From positions 62,001-126,000 of the forward strand of contig NZ_FNES01000013.1 in NCBI RefSeq assembly GCF_900100195.1: a stretch of DNA of 64,000 nt, given 5' to 3'. The notes beneath the pieces are model-generated. The model worked only from the letters and a program-made list of their open reading frames with translations. It made no database searches and was not told the origin of the DNA. Shown piece by piece: positions 22,478-31,904 of the stretch. The stretch's first letter is position 1. Each line of letters starts with the position of its first letter. The translations under genes and the position numbers were made by a program. Source of the stretch: Billgrantia gudaonensis (lineage in GTDB: Bacteria; Pseudomonadota; Gammaproteobacteria; Pseudomonadales; Halomonadaceae).

Positions 22478-23565
22478 CGCCCCGCGCGCCCGACGAGAGA
22501 AGCCGGGTTGTGGACTCGATCCCCCACCTCGAGGCTTCGCGTGGCACGCATGATCAAGGCGTAGCTCAGCTTGTCGTAAACGCGGAAGACCATGGCCAGG
22601 CCCGCTTCGCTACCGGGCAGTCTCAGCGCCTCGCCGGTCCGCGGGTCGGCAACCTGTTCGCCACGCTGCTCGACGGCCAGGACGTGGCCTGGCGCCAGGC
22701 CATCGCGTCGTCCACGGTCCAGGGTCACCACCTGCAGGCGGCCGGCGAAGCGCACGCCGCCGGGCACCGCCAGAATGCGGCCATCGATCTCGCTGTCGGG
22801 CGGGCGCGGCAGCAACTCGCGCTCCAGTTCACGACTCTCCAGCGGCAGCACGATGTCGTCGTCGCGAATCTCGCGGCTGGCGGCGGTCACCTCGAGCACG
22901 ACGATGTCCGCTTCCTGACGCTCGCGGCGCACCTCGCCGATACTCTCCAGCTCGAGCCCCAGCACTTCACCGGTTGCCTCGTCGACGTAGCGCTCACCGC
23001 GACGGTAGACCCCGTAGCGTGCCCCCGAGGCCAGTTCGCCGCGAGCATAGAGACGATCGCCCGCGCCGCTGACGATACGCCGGTCGTCGCCGGCCACCAC
23101 GTAGGCCAGCTCTTCCAGGCTCTCCGGGTCATCGACTACGCGATGATCGCGCAGGAAGTGGCGTATCGTCTCCAGAGGGATCGGCGCGATCGCTTCGCGA
23201 GGGGGGATGCGCCGCACCTCCGGCGACAGACGCACTACGTTCTGGCCGCGTTCCAGGCCCAGGCAGGGGCGGCCATCGCAGTCGTAGAGAACGATCGTGT
23301 CGCCAGGGTAGATCAGATGGGGGTCTTCGATCTGCGGGTTGACCCGCCACACGTCGGGCCACTGCCAAGGGTGTCGCAGGAAGCGCCCGGCGATGTCCCA
23401 CAAGGTATCACCGCGCGCCACGGTATAGCGCTCGGGCGCCTCGTCGCGCAGTCCGCGATCCCAGCTCGGTGCCTGGGCCCAGGCCGATGCCGTGCCCAGC
23501 GCAACGCTCACTGCCAGCATCGCCAGGCTCGTCCGCACGCATTTCCCGCTTGTGCTCCCCTTCAT
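22474..23565 (-). CDS. Secreted LysM-domain protein
   Basis: The 363-residue protein has a signal peptide (SLAMLAVSVALGTASAWAQA) and then a LysM domain (YTVARGDTLWDIAGRFLRHP, then INPxI-like WRVNPQIEDPHLIYPGD). A beta-rich region of about 270 residues of unknown role follows. The position, upstream of dprA and divergent from def, matches the conserved LysM protein of gammaproteobacteria. Start choice is ATG 23565; ATG 23574 is three residues longer. Confidence 0.85.
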   Translation of the reverse strand: MKGSTSGKCVRTSLAMLAVSVALGTASAWAQAPSWDRGLRDEAPERYTVARGDTLWDIAGRFLRHPWQWPDVWRVNPQIEDPHLIYPGDTIVLYDCDGRPCLGLERGQNVVRLSPEVRRIPPREAIAPIPLETIRHFLRDHRVVDDPESLEELAYVVAGDDRRIVSGAGDRLYARGELASGARYGVYRRGERYVDEATGEVLGLELESIGEVRRERQEADIVVLEVTAASREIRDDDIVLPLESRELERELLPRPPDSEIDGRILAVPGGVRFAGRLQVVTLDRGRRDGLAPGHVLAVEQRGEQVADPRTGEALRLPGSEAGLAMVFRVYDKLSYALIMRATRSLEVGDRVHNPASLVGRAGR

Positions 23566-23645
23566 CCCTGCCATCCCCTTGCTGGTCGAGATCGAGTCTC
23601 CCAGGCCCTCGTGACCGGAACCGTACCGGCCCGATCGGGTCGATA

Positions 23646-23654
23646 TGCTATAGT
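23646..23654 (+). promoter_or_regulatory. Candidate extended -10 promoter of def
   Basis: TGCTATAGT is an extended -10 element about 105 bases before def; no good -35 box is seen. Nearby CGCATG and CATGCG form a short inverted repeat. Confidence 0.4.
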
Positions 23655-23758
23655 CGCATGCTATGGCCCACATGCGAGGCACAGTGGTTTCCCCGCTGGC
23701 CTAGACCACCTAGAATAAGGCCATCCCCTGAATCAAGCATAACGGTGATACCAACGCC

Positions 23759-24271
23759 ATGGCCAAACTACCCATCCTCGAGTTTCCCGACGAGCGACTG
23801 CGTATCCGAGCCGCTCCGGTCGAGGCGGTCGATGACGCGGTCCGCCAGCTGGTCGACGACATGCTCGAGACCATGTACGACGCCAACGGCATCGGCCTGG
23901 CCGCCACCCAGGTGGACGTGCATCGTCGCGTGATCGTCATGGACGTGAGCGATGCCCGCAATCAACCGCTGGTGCTGATCAATCCCGAGGTCACTCCGCT
24001 CGGCGACGAGCGCGAGCCCATGTCCGAGGGCTGCCTGTCGATTCCCGAATACTACGCCGAGGTGCCACGTGCGCTCAGGGTCCACCTCGAGGCGCTGGAC
24101 CGCGACGGCACGCCCTACGAGCTCGAGGCCGACGGTCTGCTCGCCCACTGCATCCAGCACGAGTGCGATCACCTGGAAGGCGTGCTGTTCGTCGACTATC
24201 TCTCGCCGCTCAAGCGCGACCGCGTGCGCAAGAAGATGGAGAAGCGCCACAAGCAGATGCAGCCCGCCTGA
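23759..24271 (+). CDS. def: Peptide deformylase
   Basis: The 170-residue metalloenzyme removes the formyl group from new polypeptides. The three motifs are present: [20 protein letters not shown] with the metal Cys, and QHECDHLEG with the two metal histidines and catalytic Glu. It heads def-fmt-rsmB and is divergent from the LysM gene. Confidence 0.98.
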   Translation: MAKLPILEFPDERLRIRAAPVEAVDDAVRQLVDDMLETMYDANGIGLAATQVDVHRRVIVMDVSDARNQPLVLINPEVTPLGDEREPMSEGCLSIPEYYAEVPRALRVHLEALDRDGTPYELEADGLLAHCIQHECDHLEGVLFVDYLSPLKRDRVRKKMEKRHKQMQPA

Positions 24272-24291
24272 GAGAGTGCATTCACCGTTCG

Positions 24292-24320
24292 CGAAGGCCG
24301 GGGTCACACCCCGGCCTTCG
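24292..24320. terminator. Strong hairpin between def and fmt
   Basis: A 12-bp perfect stem (24292-24303 with 24309-24320) closes a 5-base loop 20 bases after the def stop. No T run follows, so termination may be partial. Confidence 0.5.
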
Positions 24321-24376
24321 TCGTTGGGGCCGCCTCCGTTATCATGGGCCCTCCGCTCACCGGCAAGGCCCGAGAC

Positions 24377-25366
24377 ATGTCCCGATCCCTGCGCGTCATC
24401 TTCGCCGGCACGCCAGACTTCGCCGCAGAGAGCCTCACGGCACTGCTCGAGAGTCGTCACGCCGTCGCCGCCGTCTACACCCAGCCCGACCGCCCCGCCG
24501 GTCGCGGCCGGCAGCTGTCGGAAAGCCCGGTCAAGCGGCTGGCGGGCACCCACGGCCTGCCGGTGCTCCAGCCCGAGAGTCTCAAGACCACCGCGGTACA
24601 GGACGAACTGGCCGCCCACGACGCAGACGTCATGGTGGTGGTGGCCTACGGCCTGATCCTGCCGCCAGCGGTGCTGGAGATCCCCAGGCTGGGCTGCCTC
24701 AACGTCCACGCCTCGCTGCTGCCGCGCTGGCGAGGCGCGGCCCCCATTCAGCGCGCCATCGAGGCGGGCGATGCCGAGAGCGGCGTGACCATCATGCAGA
24801 TGGACGAAGGGCTGGACACCGGCGACATGCTGCTCGTACGGCGCACGCCGATCACCGCCACCACCACCGGCGGCGAGCTCCACGACACCCTGGCCCGGCT
24901 CGGCGGCGAAGCGCTGGTCGAGGCCCTGGACGCCTTGGCGGAGGGGTCGCTCTCCGCCACCCCGCAGCCCTCGGTGGGCGCTACCTACGCCGCCAAGCTC
25001 TCCAAGTCCGAGGCCGAGCTGGATTTCCATGCGCCCGCCGAACGGCTGGCCGCCAAGATCCGGGCCTTCAACCCCTGGCCGGTGGCCTGGTGTGGCCTGG
25101 GAAATGCCCGCCTGCGCCTGCTGATGGCCGAAGCGAGCGCCCCTCGCGCCGGAGAGTCGGCGCCGTTCCCCGGAACCCTGCTGGCCCCCGATTCCGATGC
25201 ACTGCGCATCGCCTGCGGCACTACCGGTAGCGAGGTCCTGCGCGTCACTCGCGCCCAGCTACCCGGCGGCAAGCCGCTTCCTGCCCGCGACCTGCTCAAC
25301 GCCCGTCACGCCAGCCTGGCCCCTGGCCAGCCGCTGGGCGCCACCAGCCAGGAAAACCAGCCATGA
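24377..25366 (+). CDS. fmt: Methionyl-tRNA formyltransferase
   Basis: The 329-residue enzyme formylates initiator Met-tRNA with 10-formyl-THF. The N-terminal domain has [14 protein letters not shown] and [17 protein letters not shown], and a C-terminal OB-like domain follows. I chose ATG 24377 since [16 protein letters not shown] is the family start; an in-frame ATG lies 33 bases upstream. The stop overlaps rsmB by ATGA. Confidence 0.97.
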   Translation: MSRSLRVIFAGTPDFAAESLTALLESRHAVAAVYTQPDRPAGRGRQLSESPVKRLAGTHGLPVLQPESLKTTAVQDELAAHDADVMVVVAYGLILPPAVLEIPRLGCLNVHASLLPRWRGAAPIQRAIEAGDAESGVTIMQMDEGLDTGDMLLVRRTPITATTTGGELHDTLARLGGEALVEALDALAEGSLSATPQPSVGATYAAKLSKSEAELDFHAPAERLAAKIRAFNPWPVAWCGLGNARLRLLMAEASAPRAGESAPFPGTLLAPDSDALRIACGTTGSEVLRVTRAQLPGGKPLPARDLLNARHASLAPGQPLGATSQENQP

Positions 25367-26724
25367 CTCGCTCCACTCCGCATTCACGAAACGGCACTCG
25401 ACACGGCGAGATGACCGACGGCGGCCAGGCCGTGCGCGCCAGCGCTGCGCGGGCTCTGGCGCCGGTGATCGCCGGCAAGGGATCGCTCAACGACCTCGAC
25501 GACCATCAGGTGGTGGCCCGCGACCGGGCGCTGTTCAAGGCGCTCTGCTACGGCACCTGCCGCACCCTGCCACGCCTGGAGGCGCTCGCCGACCGGCTGC
25601 TCAAGAGCCCCTTCAAGGCTCGCGACGCCGATGTCCAGGCACTGCTGCTGCTGGGCATTCATCAGTTGCTCTACCTGCGCATCCCTGCGCATGCCGCCGT
25701 TGGCGAGACCGCCGGCGCCGCCCGCCTACTCGGCAAGGAGTGGGCCACGCGCGTGATCAACGGTTGCCTGCGCCGCCTGCAGCGCGAATCCGCCGCCCTG
25801 CAGGCCGAAGTGGACCGCGATCCGGCCGTGGCACTGCTGCATCCTCGCTGGCTGCTCAAGACGCTGCGCCAGGCCTGGCCCGACGACTGGCGCGCCATTG
25901 CCGAGGCCAACAACGTTCCGGGGCCGATGACGCTGCGCGTCAACCGCCGCCGCGTGGATCGCGAAATCTATCTGGCGCGCCTCGCCGATGCCGGGTTCGA
26001 GGCACGCCTGTGCCTCCACTCGCCGGATGGCCTGACCCTGGAGACGCCCTGCGACGTCCAGGCACTGCCGGGCTTCGCCGAGGGTGACGTCAGCGTGCAG
26101 GACGAAGCCGCGCAGCTCGCTGCGGAACTGCTCGGCCCGGTCCTGGCGCCACGCCCTGGTGGCCGCGTGCTCGACGCCTGCTGCGCCCCCGGCGGCAAGA
26201 CCGCCCATCTGCTGGAACTCTTCGACATCGAGCTCGTCGCCTTGGACAGCGATGCCGTGCGCCTGGCTCGGGTCGAGGACACTCTGGCGCGTCTCGGCCT
26301 CTCGGCCACTCTCGTGCATGACGACGCCACCCAGCATCGCTGGTGGGACGGTACCCTCTTCGACGCCATCCTGCTCGATGCTCCCTGCTCCGGCACCGGC
26401 GTCATCCGCCGCCACCCCGACATCAAACGCCTGCGCCGCCCCTCGGACATCGCCCAACTGGCCGACCTGCAGCGGCGTCTTCTCGACAGCCTGTGGCCAC
26501 TGCTGCGTCCGGGCGGCACGCTGGTCTACGCTACCTGCTCGGTGCTCCCCGAAGAGAACAGCGAACGGATCGACGACTTCCTGTCGCGCACCCCCGATGC
26601 CCAGGACACGACGCCGGCAGACCTGAGCTGGGGCCGCTCCGCCGGCGCCGGACGTCAACTGCTGCCGACAGCGAACCATCACGACGGCTTCTTTTATGCC
26701 AGACTGAAAAAGGCGGCCATCTAA
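25363..26724 (+). CDS. rsmB: 16S rRNA m5C967 methyltransferase RsmB
   Basis: The 453-residue protein has an N-terminal NusB-like domain and a SAM-dependent methyltransferase domain with [17 protein letters not shown], catalytic Cys in [16 protein letters not shown] and second Cys in [11 protein letters not shown]. The N-terminus (first 20 residues) is longer and polar compared with E. coli; a downstream ATG at 25411 could be the true start. Translation is probably coupled to fmt. Confidence 0.95.
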   Translation: MTRSTPHSRNGTRHGEMTDGGQAVRASAARALAPVIAGKGSLNDLDDHQVVARDRALFKALCYGTCRTLPRLEALADRLLKSPFKARDADVQALLLLGIHQLLYLRIPAHAAVGETAGAARLLGKEWATRVINGCLRRLQRESAALQAEVDRDPAVALLHPRWLLKTLRQAWPDDWRAIAEANNVPGPMTLRVNRRRVDREIYLARLADAGFEARLCLHSPDGLTLETPCDVQALPGFAEGDVSVQDEAAQLAAELLGPVLAPRPGGRVLDACCAPGGKTAHLLELFDIELVALDSDAVRLARVEDTLARLGLSATLVHDDATQHRWWDGTLFDAILLDAPCSGTGVIRRHPDIKRLRRPSDIAQLADLQRRLLDSLWPLLRPGGTLVYATCSVLPEENSERIDDFLSRTPDAQDTTPADLSWGRSAGAGRQLLPTANHHDGFFYARLKKAAI

Positions 26725-26761
26725 ACCGTCCCAATCCGTCACATGCCAACGGGGAGGCGCC

Positions 26762-26968
26762 ATGAGCCACCACGTCTACAAGCACATCGAACTCACCGGC
26801 TCCTCGGAGCTGGGTATCGAAGACGCCATCAACAACGCCATCGTCAAGGCTTCCGAGACGCTGCACGGCATGCGCTGGTTCGAGGTCACCGATACCCGCG
26901 GCCACATCGAGCATGGCCGCGTGGCTCACTGGCAGGTCACCCTGCGAATCGGCTTCACCCTCGACTGA
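26762..26968 (+). CDS. Dodecin (flavin-binding protein)
   Basis: The 68-residue protein matches dodecin over its full length: [20 protein letters not shown], then [11 protein letters not shown] with the Trp that stacks on flavin, and [10 protein letters not shown]. Dodecins form hollow 12-mers that store riboflavin or FMN/FAD and shield it from light. An AACGGGGAGG ribosome site precedes it. It sits between rsmB and trkA, which are usually adjacent. Confidence 0.93.
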   Translation: MSHHVYKHIELTGSSELGIEDAINNAIVKASETLHGMRWFEVTDTRGHIEHGRVAHWQVTLRIGFTLD

Positions 26969-27092
26969 AACCCGCTGCCTGGGCAGGACTGTTCCCCAAC
27001 GGGCGGCTGGTTTATGCTAGCCGCTACTGTATTGCGGCGCACAAGGTGCGCCGTCGTCGATTCCGGCGCCCCGGACAGCGGACAACGACACA

Positions 27093-28466
27093 ATGAAGAT
27101 CATCATTCTCGGTGCCGGCCAGGTCGGCGGCACCCTGGCCGAACACCTGGCCCGCGAAGAGAACGACATCACCGTGGTGGACACCAACGGCGACAAGCTG
27201 CGCGAGCTGCACACCCGGCTCGACATCCGCACCGTGGTGGGGCCCGGCTCCTACCCGGTGGTGCTGCGCCAGGCCGGCTGCGAGGACGCCGACATGCTGA
27301 TCGCGGTGACCAGCCGCGACGAAGTCAACATGATCGCCTGCCAGGTGGCCCACACTCTGTTTCGCACCCCCACCAAGATCGCCCGGGTCCGCGCCACGGC
27401 CTACCTCACCCGCAAGGGGCTGTTCGCCCACGAGGCGATCCCCATCGACGTGCTGATCAGCCCCGAGCAGGTGGTCACCGACCACATCCGCCGGCTGATC
27501 GAGCACCCCGGCGCCCTTCAGGTGCTCGAATTCGCCGGTGGCCTGGTGCAGCTGGTAGCGGTCAAGGCCTTCTACGGCGGCCCCCTGGTGGGCCAGGAAC
27601 TGGGCTTTCTGCGTCGACACATGCCTAGCGTCGACACCCGCGTCGCGGCCATCTATCGCCGCAACCGACCGATCATCCCGCGCGGCGACACCACCATCGA
27701 GGCCGACGACGAGGTGTTCTTCATCGCCGCACGCCGCGATATCCGTGCGGTGATGAGCGAGCTGCGTCGGGTCGACCGCGACTTCCGCCGCATCATGATC
27801 GCCGGCGGCGGCAACATCGGCGAGCGCCTCGCCGAACACCTCGAGCACAGCCACCAGGTGAAGATCATCGAGCACGGCATCGAGCGCTGCACGGTGCTCT
27901 CCGAACGCCTCGACCGTACCGTGGTGCTGCACGGCAGCGCCACCAGCAAGCGCCTGCTCGAGGAAGAAAACATCGAGGACTGCGACATCTTCTGCGCGCT
28001 GACCAACGACGACGAGGTCAACATCATGTCGTCGATGCTGGCCAAGCGCATGGGCGCCAAGAAGGTGCTCACGCTGATCAACAACGCCGCCTACGTCGAC
28101 CTGGTGCAGGGCGGCGAGATCGACATCGCCATCTCGCCCCAGCAGGCCACGATCGGCAGCCTGCTGACCCACGTCAGGCGCGGCGACATCGTCAACGTCC
28201 ACTCGCTGCGCCGCGGCGCCGCCGAGGCCATCGAGGCCATCGCCCACGGCGATACCCAGTCTTCCAAGGTGGTGGGGCGTGCCATCGGCGAGATCGATCT
28301 GCCCAACGGCACCACCATCGGTGCCATCGTGCGCGGCAAGGAAGTACTGATCGCCCACGACGACGTGGTGGTGGAATCCGGCGACCACGTGATCCTCTTC
28401 GTCATCGACAAGCGACGCATCCGCGAAGTGGAGCGTCTCTTCCAGGTCGGGCTGACGTTCTTCTGA
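27093..28466 (+). CDS. trkA: Trk potassium uptake regulatory subunit TrkA
   Basis: The 457-residue protein has two RCK units, each with a Rossmann NAD-binding part ([18 protein letters not shown] and [18 protein letters not shown]) and an RCK-C part. It forms the cytoplasmic gating ring of the Trk channel. trkH follows 85 bases later, so channel and gate are co-expressed; potassium uptake is central to osmoadaptation in halophiles. Confidence 0.97.
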   Translation: MKIIILGAGQVGGTLAEHLAREENDITVVDTNGDKLRELHTRLDIRTVVGPGSYPVVLRQAGCEDADMLIAVTSRDEVNMIACQVAHTLFRTPTKIARVRATAYLTRKGLFAHEAIPIDVLISPEQVVTDHIRRLIEHPGALQVLEFAGGLVQLVAVKAFYGGPLVGQELGFLRRHMPSVDTRVAAIYRRNRPIIPRGDTTIEADDEVFFIAARRDIRAVMSELRRVDRDFRRIMIAGGGNIGERLAEHLEHSHQVKIIEHGIERCTVLSERLDRTVVLHGSATSKRLLEEENIEDCDIFCALTNDDEVNIMSSMLAKRMGAKKVLTLINNAAYVDLVQGGEIDIAISPQQATIGSLLTHVRRGDIVNVHSLRRGAAEAIEAIAHGDTQSSKVVGRAIGEIDLPNGTTIGAIVRGKEVLIAHDDVVVESGDHVILFVIDKRRIREVERLFQVGLTFF

Positions 28467-28551
28467 TGCGGTTGCCAGCTCTGCCGATGCCGAGCCGCGA
28501 GACGATGCGGCGGCCCGCAACGCTCGCGCTCCCTGTCCGAGGGGGCACGCC

Positions 28552-30000
28552 ATGAGCCTGCGCATGATCCTGCGCATCCTCGGGCTGTTGCTGATGATGT
28601 TCAGCCTGACCCTGGTGCCGCCGATTCTCATCTCCTGGCTGTTCGCCGACGGCATGTGGCAGGACTTCCTGATCGCCATCGGCATCACCGTGGCGACAGG
28701 GGCGGTGATGTATCTGCCCAACCGCCACGCACGCCGCGAGCTACGCACCCGCGACGGCTTCCTGATCGCGGCGCTGTTCTGGAGCGTGCTGGCGCTGTTC
28801 GGCTCGCTGCCGCTGATGTTCGCCGGCGATTCGGCGCTATCGCTCACCGATGCCGTCTTCGAGTCCTTTTCGGGGCTCACCACCACCGGGGCCACGGTGA
28901 TCACCGGCATCGAGCATCTGCCCGAGTCGATCCGCTACTACCGCCAGCAGCTGCAGTGGCTGGGCGGCATGGGGATCGTGGTGCTGGCCGTGGCGATCCT
29001 GCCGACCCTCGGCGTCGGCGGCATGGCGCTCTATCGCACCGAGATACCGGGACCGCTGAAGGACTCCAAGCTCACCCCGCGCATCACCGAGACGGCCAAG
29101 GCGCTGTGGTACATCTACGCCTCCCTCACGCTGACCTGCATGCTGGCCTACATGGCGGCCGGCATGAATTGGTTCGATGCCCTGGGCCACAGTTTCTCCA
29201 CCGTGGCCATCGGGGGCTTCTCCACCTACGACGCCAGCATCGGCCATTTCGACAGCGCCGCCATCGAGTTGATCTGTGCCGCCTTTCTGATCGTCTCCGC
29301 CATGAGCTTCAGCCTGCACTTCCTGGCCTGGCGCGGCCGTCAGCTCAAGCACTACGTGCAGGATCCCGAAGCGCGCTTCCTGCTGCTGTTCCTGGCCGGA
29401 CTGACGGTGATCACCGTGGTGTCGCTGTGGCTCACCGAACAATACGGCGTCGAGCGCGGCCTGCGTCACGGTTTCTTCGAAGTGGTTTCGGTCGCCACCA
29501 CGGCGGGGTTCGCGGTGGCGGACTTTTCCGCCTGGCCGGGCGCACTGCCCTTCCTGCTCTTCGTCACCGCCTTCGTGGGCGGCTGCTCCGGCTCCACCGG
29601 CGGCGGCATGAAGGTGATCCGCATCATCCTCATCCTCAAGCAGGGCATGCGCGAGGTGATGCGCCTGATCCACCCCAGCGCGGTGATATCGGTCAAGGTG
29701 GGCAAAGTCAGCGTGCCGGACGGCATCGCCCAGGCGGTGTGGGGCTTCTTCTCGGTCTACCTGCTGCTGTTCTTCCTGATGCTGGTCGGCGTGATGGCCA
29801 CCGGCGTCGATCAGGTCACCGCCTGGTCGACGGTGGGCTCGGCGCTCAACAACCTGGGCCCGGCACTGGGTGAGGCAAGCGCCCATTACGGCGACCTGCC
29901 CACCGTCACCAAGTGGATTCTGATCGTGGCCATGTTGCTCGGCCGCTTGGAGATATTCACCGTGCTGGTACTGTTCACGCCGGCCTTCTGGCGCAAGTAG
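28552..30000 (+). CDS. trkH: Trk potassium uptake channel TrkH
   Basis: The 482-residue protein has about ten membrane segments arranged as four M1-P-M2 units. Selectivity-loop stretches include FSGLTTTGATVITG, GHSFSTVAIGGFSTY, VSVATTAGFAV and VGSALNNLGPALG. It works with TrkA, encoded immediately upstream. The length is normal. Confidence 0.96.
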   Translation: MSLRMILRILGLLLMMFSLTLVPPILISWLFADGMWQDFLIAIGITVATGAVMYLPNRHARRELRTRDGFLIAALFWSVLALFGSLPLMFAGDSALSLTDAVFESFSGLTTTGATVITGIEHLPESIRYYRQQLQWLGGMGIVVLAVAILPTLGVGGMALYRTEIPGPLKDSKLTPRITETAKALWYIYASLTLTCMLAYMAAGMNWFDALGHSFSTVAIGGFSTYDASIGHFDSAAIELICAAFLIVSAMSFSLHFLAWRGRQLKHYVQDPEARFLLLFLAGLTVITVVSLWLTEQYGVERGLRHGFFEVVSVATTAGFAVADFSAWPGALPFLLFVTAFVGGCSGSTGGGMKVIRIILILKQGMREVMRLIHPSAVISVKVGKVSVPDGIAQAVWGFFSVYLLLFFLMLVGVMATGVDQVTAWSTVGSALNNLGPALGEASAHYGDLPTVTKWILIVAMLLGRLEIFTVLVLFTPAFWRK

Positions 30001-30066
30001 CCGAGGTTTGGCCCGCCGGCAGGCTTCATGGATAATCGACTCTTCAGCCCTCAGTCTCGAGCCGTC

Positions 30067-31305
30067 ATGACCGACTCCCAGGAACCCACGACCGCCTCCC
30101 AGCCCGCCATCAGCGGCCCCCACCGCGTCATCGAGATGGGGGGCAGTCGCTATACTCTGCTGGGCACCGCCCACGTCTCGGCCGAGAGCGCCGCAGACGT
30201 GCGCAGCCTGATTCGCTCGGGTGAGTTCGACGCCGTGGCCATCGAACTGTGCGATTCGCGCCACCAGAATCTCAGCAACCCCGACGCCCTGGCCGAGCAA
30301 GACCTGTTCGCCATCTTCCGCCAGGGCAAGGCCGGCATGGTGGCCGCCAGCCTGGCGCTGGGCGCTTTCCAGCAGCGGGTGGCCGAACAGTCGGGCATCG
30401 AGCCCGGCGCCGAGATGCGCGCCGCCCTTGAGGAGACGCGCCGCGACGGACTGCCGCTGCTGCTGATCGACCGCGACGTCGGCATCACCTTGAAGCGCAT
30501 CTACCACAACGTGCCCTGGTGGCAGCGCTTCTCGCTGTTTTCGGGTCTGCTGGGCAGCGTGCTATCGCGCCAGGAAGTATCGAGCGACGAGATCGAGCGG
30601 CTGAAAGAGGGCGATGTCCTGGAGTCCACCTTCAGCGAGTTCGCTGCCGAGTCCGAGGCGCTGTTCACGCCGCTGATCAGCGAGCGCGACCGCTACATGG
30701 TCTTGCGCCTGGCCGAGCAGGCACCGCCCGGGCGCTATCGTCACGTGCTGGTGGTGATCGGTGCCGGTCACCTCAAGGGCATGGCCGAGCAGCTCGAGTC
30801 GCCGCTCCCGGAGGCGCCCACCGCCGAGCGCGAAGCGCTGGAGAGCACCCCGCCACCATCGCGCCTGTGGCGCGCACTGCCCTGGGTGGTGACGGCCCTG
30901 GTGCTGACCGGCTTCGCCATCGGCTTTTCGCGTAACACCGAACTCGGCTGGCAGCTGATCGGCGAATGGTTCGTGATCAACGGCGTGCTGTCTGGCGTGG
31001 CCACGTTGTTCGCCCTGGCCCACCCATTGACGGTGGCCGCTACCGTCGTCGCCGCCCCGCTCACCTCGCTCAATCCCACCATCGGCGCCGGCTTCGTCGC
31101 CGCCGGCGTGGAACTCTTGCTGCGCAAGCCCAAGGTGCGCGACTTCTCGACCCTGCGCCATGACGTCACCGCGCTCAAGGGCTGGTGGCGCAACCGGGTC
31201 TCGCGGACCCTTCTGGTATTCCTGTTCGCCACGCTGGGCTCCGCTGCCGGCACCTGGATCGCCGGCTTCCGTATCGCCGACGCCCTGCTCAGACTGCCCG
31301 GCTAA
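30067..31305 (+). CDS. TraB/PrgY-family membrane protein
   Basis: The 412-residue protein has an N-terminal TraB domain (YTLLGTAHVSAESAADVR, VAIELCDSRHQNL, LLLIDRDVGITLKR, and VIGAGHLKGM) and a C-terminal block of about four to five membrane segments. The family includes pheromone-shutdown proteins and TIKI-type metalloproteases; GTAHVS and GAGHL supply the conserved histidines. The substrate in bacteria is unknown. ATG 30067 is chosen over 30028 because the earlier part is not conserved in style. Confidence 0.85.
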   Translation: MTDSQEPTTASQPAISGPHRVIEMGGSRYTLLGTAHVSAESAADVRSLIRSGEFDAVAIELCDSRHQNLSNPDALAEQDLFAIFRQGKAGMVAASLALGAFQQRVAEQSGIEPGAEMRAALEETRRDGLPLLLIDRDVGITLKRIYHNVPWWQRFSLFSGLLGSVLSRQEVSSDEIERLKEGDVLESTFSEFAAESEALFTPLISERDRYMVLRLAEQAPPGRYRHVLVVIGAGHLKGMAEQLESPLPEAPTAEREALESTPPPSRLWRALPWVVTALVLTGFAIGFSRNTELGWQLIGEWFVINGVLSGVATLFALAHPLTVAATVVAAPLTSLNPTIGAGFVAAGVELLLRKPKVRDFSTLRHDVTALKGWWRNRVSRTLLVFLFATLGSAAGTWIAGFRIADALLRLPG

Positions 31306-31325
31306 CCCAACGGTGCGAGTCCGGC

Positions 31326-31733
31326 TTACTCCTCGTCGCCCGTCGATTGCCTGGCTCGGTAGAAGGCATCGATGACCTGGGCGACCACCTTGCGTTCGGC
31401 AACCGGTAGCGCCAGATATTTCTCCAGCACCTGGCGCTCTTCGGCACTGATCGTGGATTTCCAGCGCCCCTTCGCCTCGCGAATCCGATTCACGGCGCGC
31501 TTTCCATAACGCAGCTCCTGCGGCTCGACGTTCAACCACGCTGCCAGCACTTCGAGCTTCTCCTGCTGGGGCAGGGTTTCGCCCCGCAACCAGCGGCGCA
31601 CACCCTGAAGCGTCACGGGCTTGCCCCAGAAACGCAGATTGAACTCACGTTCCAGTACGGCCGGGCGTGGCTCGTAACCGGCCGCGCGCATGGCATTGGC
31701 CAGTCGATCGGCAAAGGCAGACTCGTCGCTCAT
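31326..31733 (-). CDS. Small HTH (XRE/phage repressor-like) regulator
   Basis: The 135-residue protein has a helix-turn-helix around residues 36-80 (GKPVTLQGVRRWLRGETLPQ, then EVLAAWLNVEPQELRYG), then a basic linker and a helical acidic C-terminus. This resembles repressor-like regulators of the XRE class without a peptidase domain. It is divergent from the phytochrome-like diguanylate cyclase, and the AT-rich shared upstream region holds short palindromes that could be its operators. The target is inferred from position only. Confidence 0.7.
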   Translation of the reverse strand: MSDESAFADRLANAMRAAGYEPRPAVLEREFNLRFWGKPVTLQGVRRWLRGETLPQQEKLEVLAAWLNVEPQELRYGKRAVNRIREAKGRWKSTISAEERQVLEKYLALPVAERKVVAQVIDAFYRARQSTGDEE

Positions 31734-31775
31734 CGAGGCAACGTGCCGCCTGTGTTACACGCTAGGATAAACTCC

Positions 31776-31829
31776 GGTTGAATCATAAGGTGAACCAATG
31801 GTTAAATTAATGAAGTTGGATGTTATACT
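31776..31829. promoter_or_regulatory. AT-rich divergent promoter region with GGTT/AACC palindromes
   Basis: The region stands out by low G+C. AACCAATGGTT (31793-31803) is a perfect palindrome about a central A, and a further GGTT lies at 31776-31779, giving three spaced half-sites. TATACT (31824-31829) is a candidate -10 box for the plus-strand cyclase gene. Confidence 0.45.
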
Positions 31830-31904
31830 CGCCCAGACACCTAGCGCAGGCGACGGCAGCCCCGGGGGCCTCGACCGGGGCGGGGCCACGCCAAGGACAC
31901 CGCC

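Noticed and set aside
27024..30507. Two very long minus-strand frames opposite trkA, trkH and the TraB gene
   Set aside because: Same reason: shadows of well-supported plus-strand genes, with no ribosome site or family similarity.
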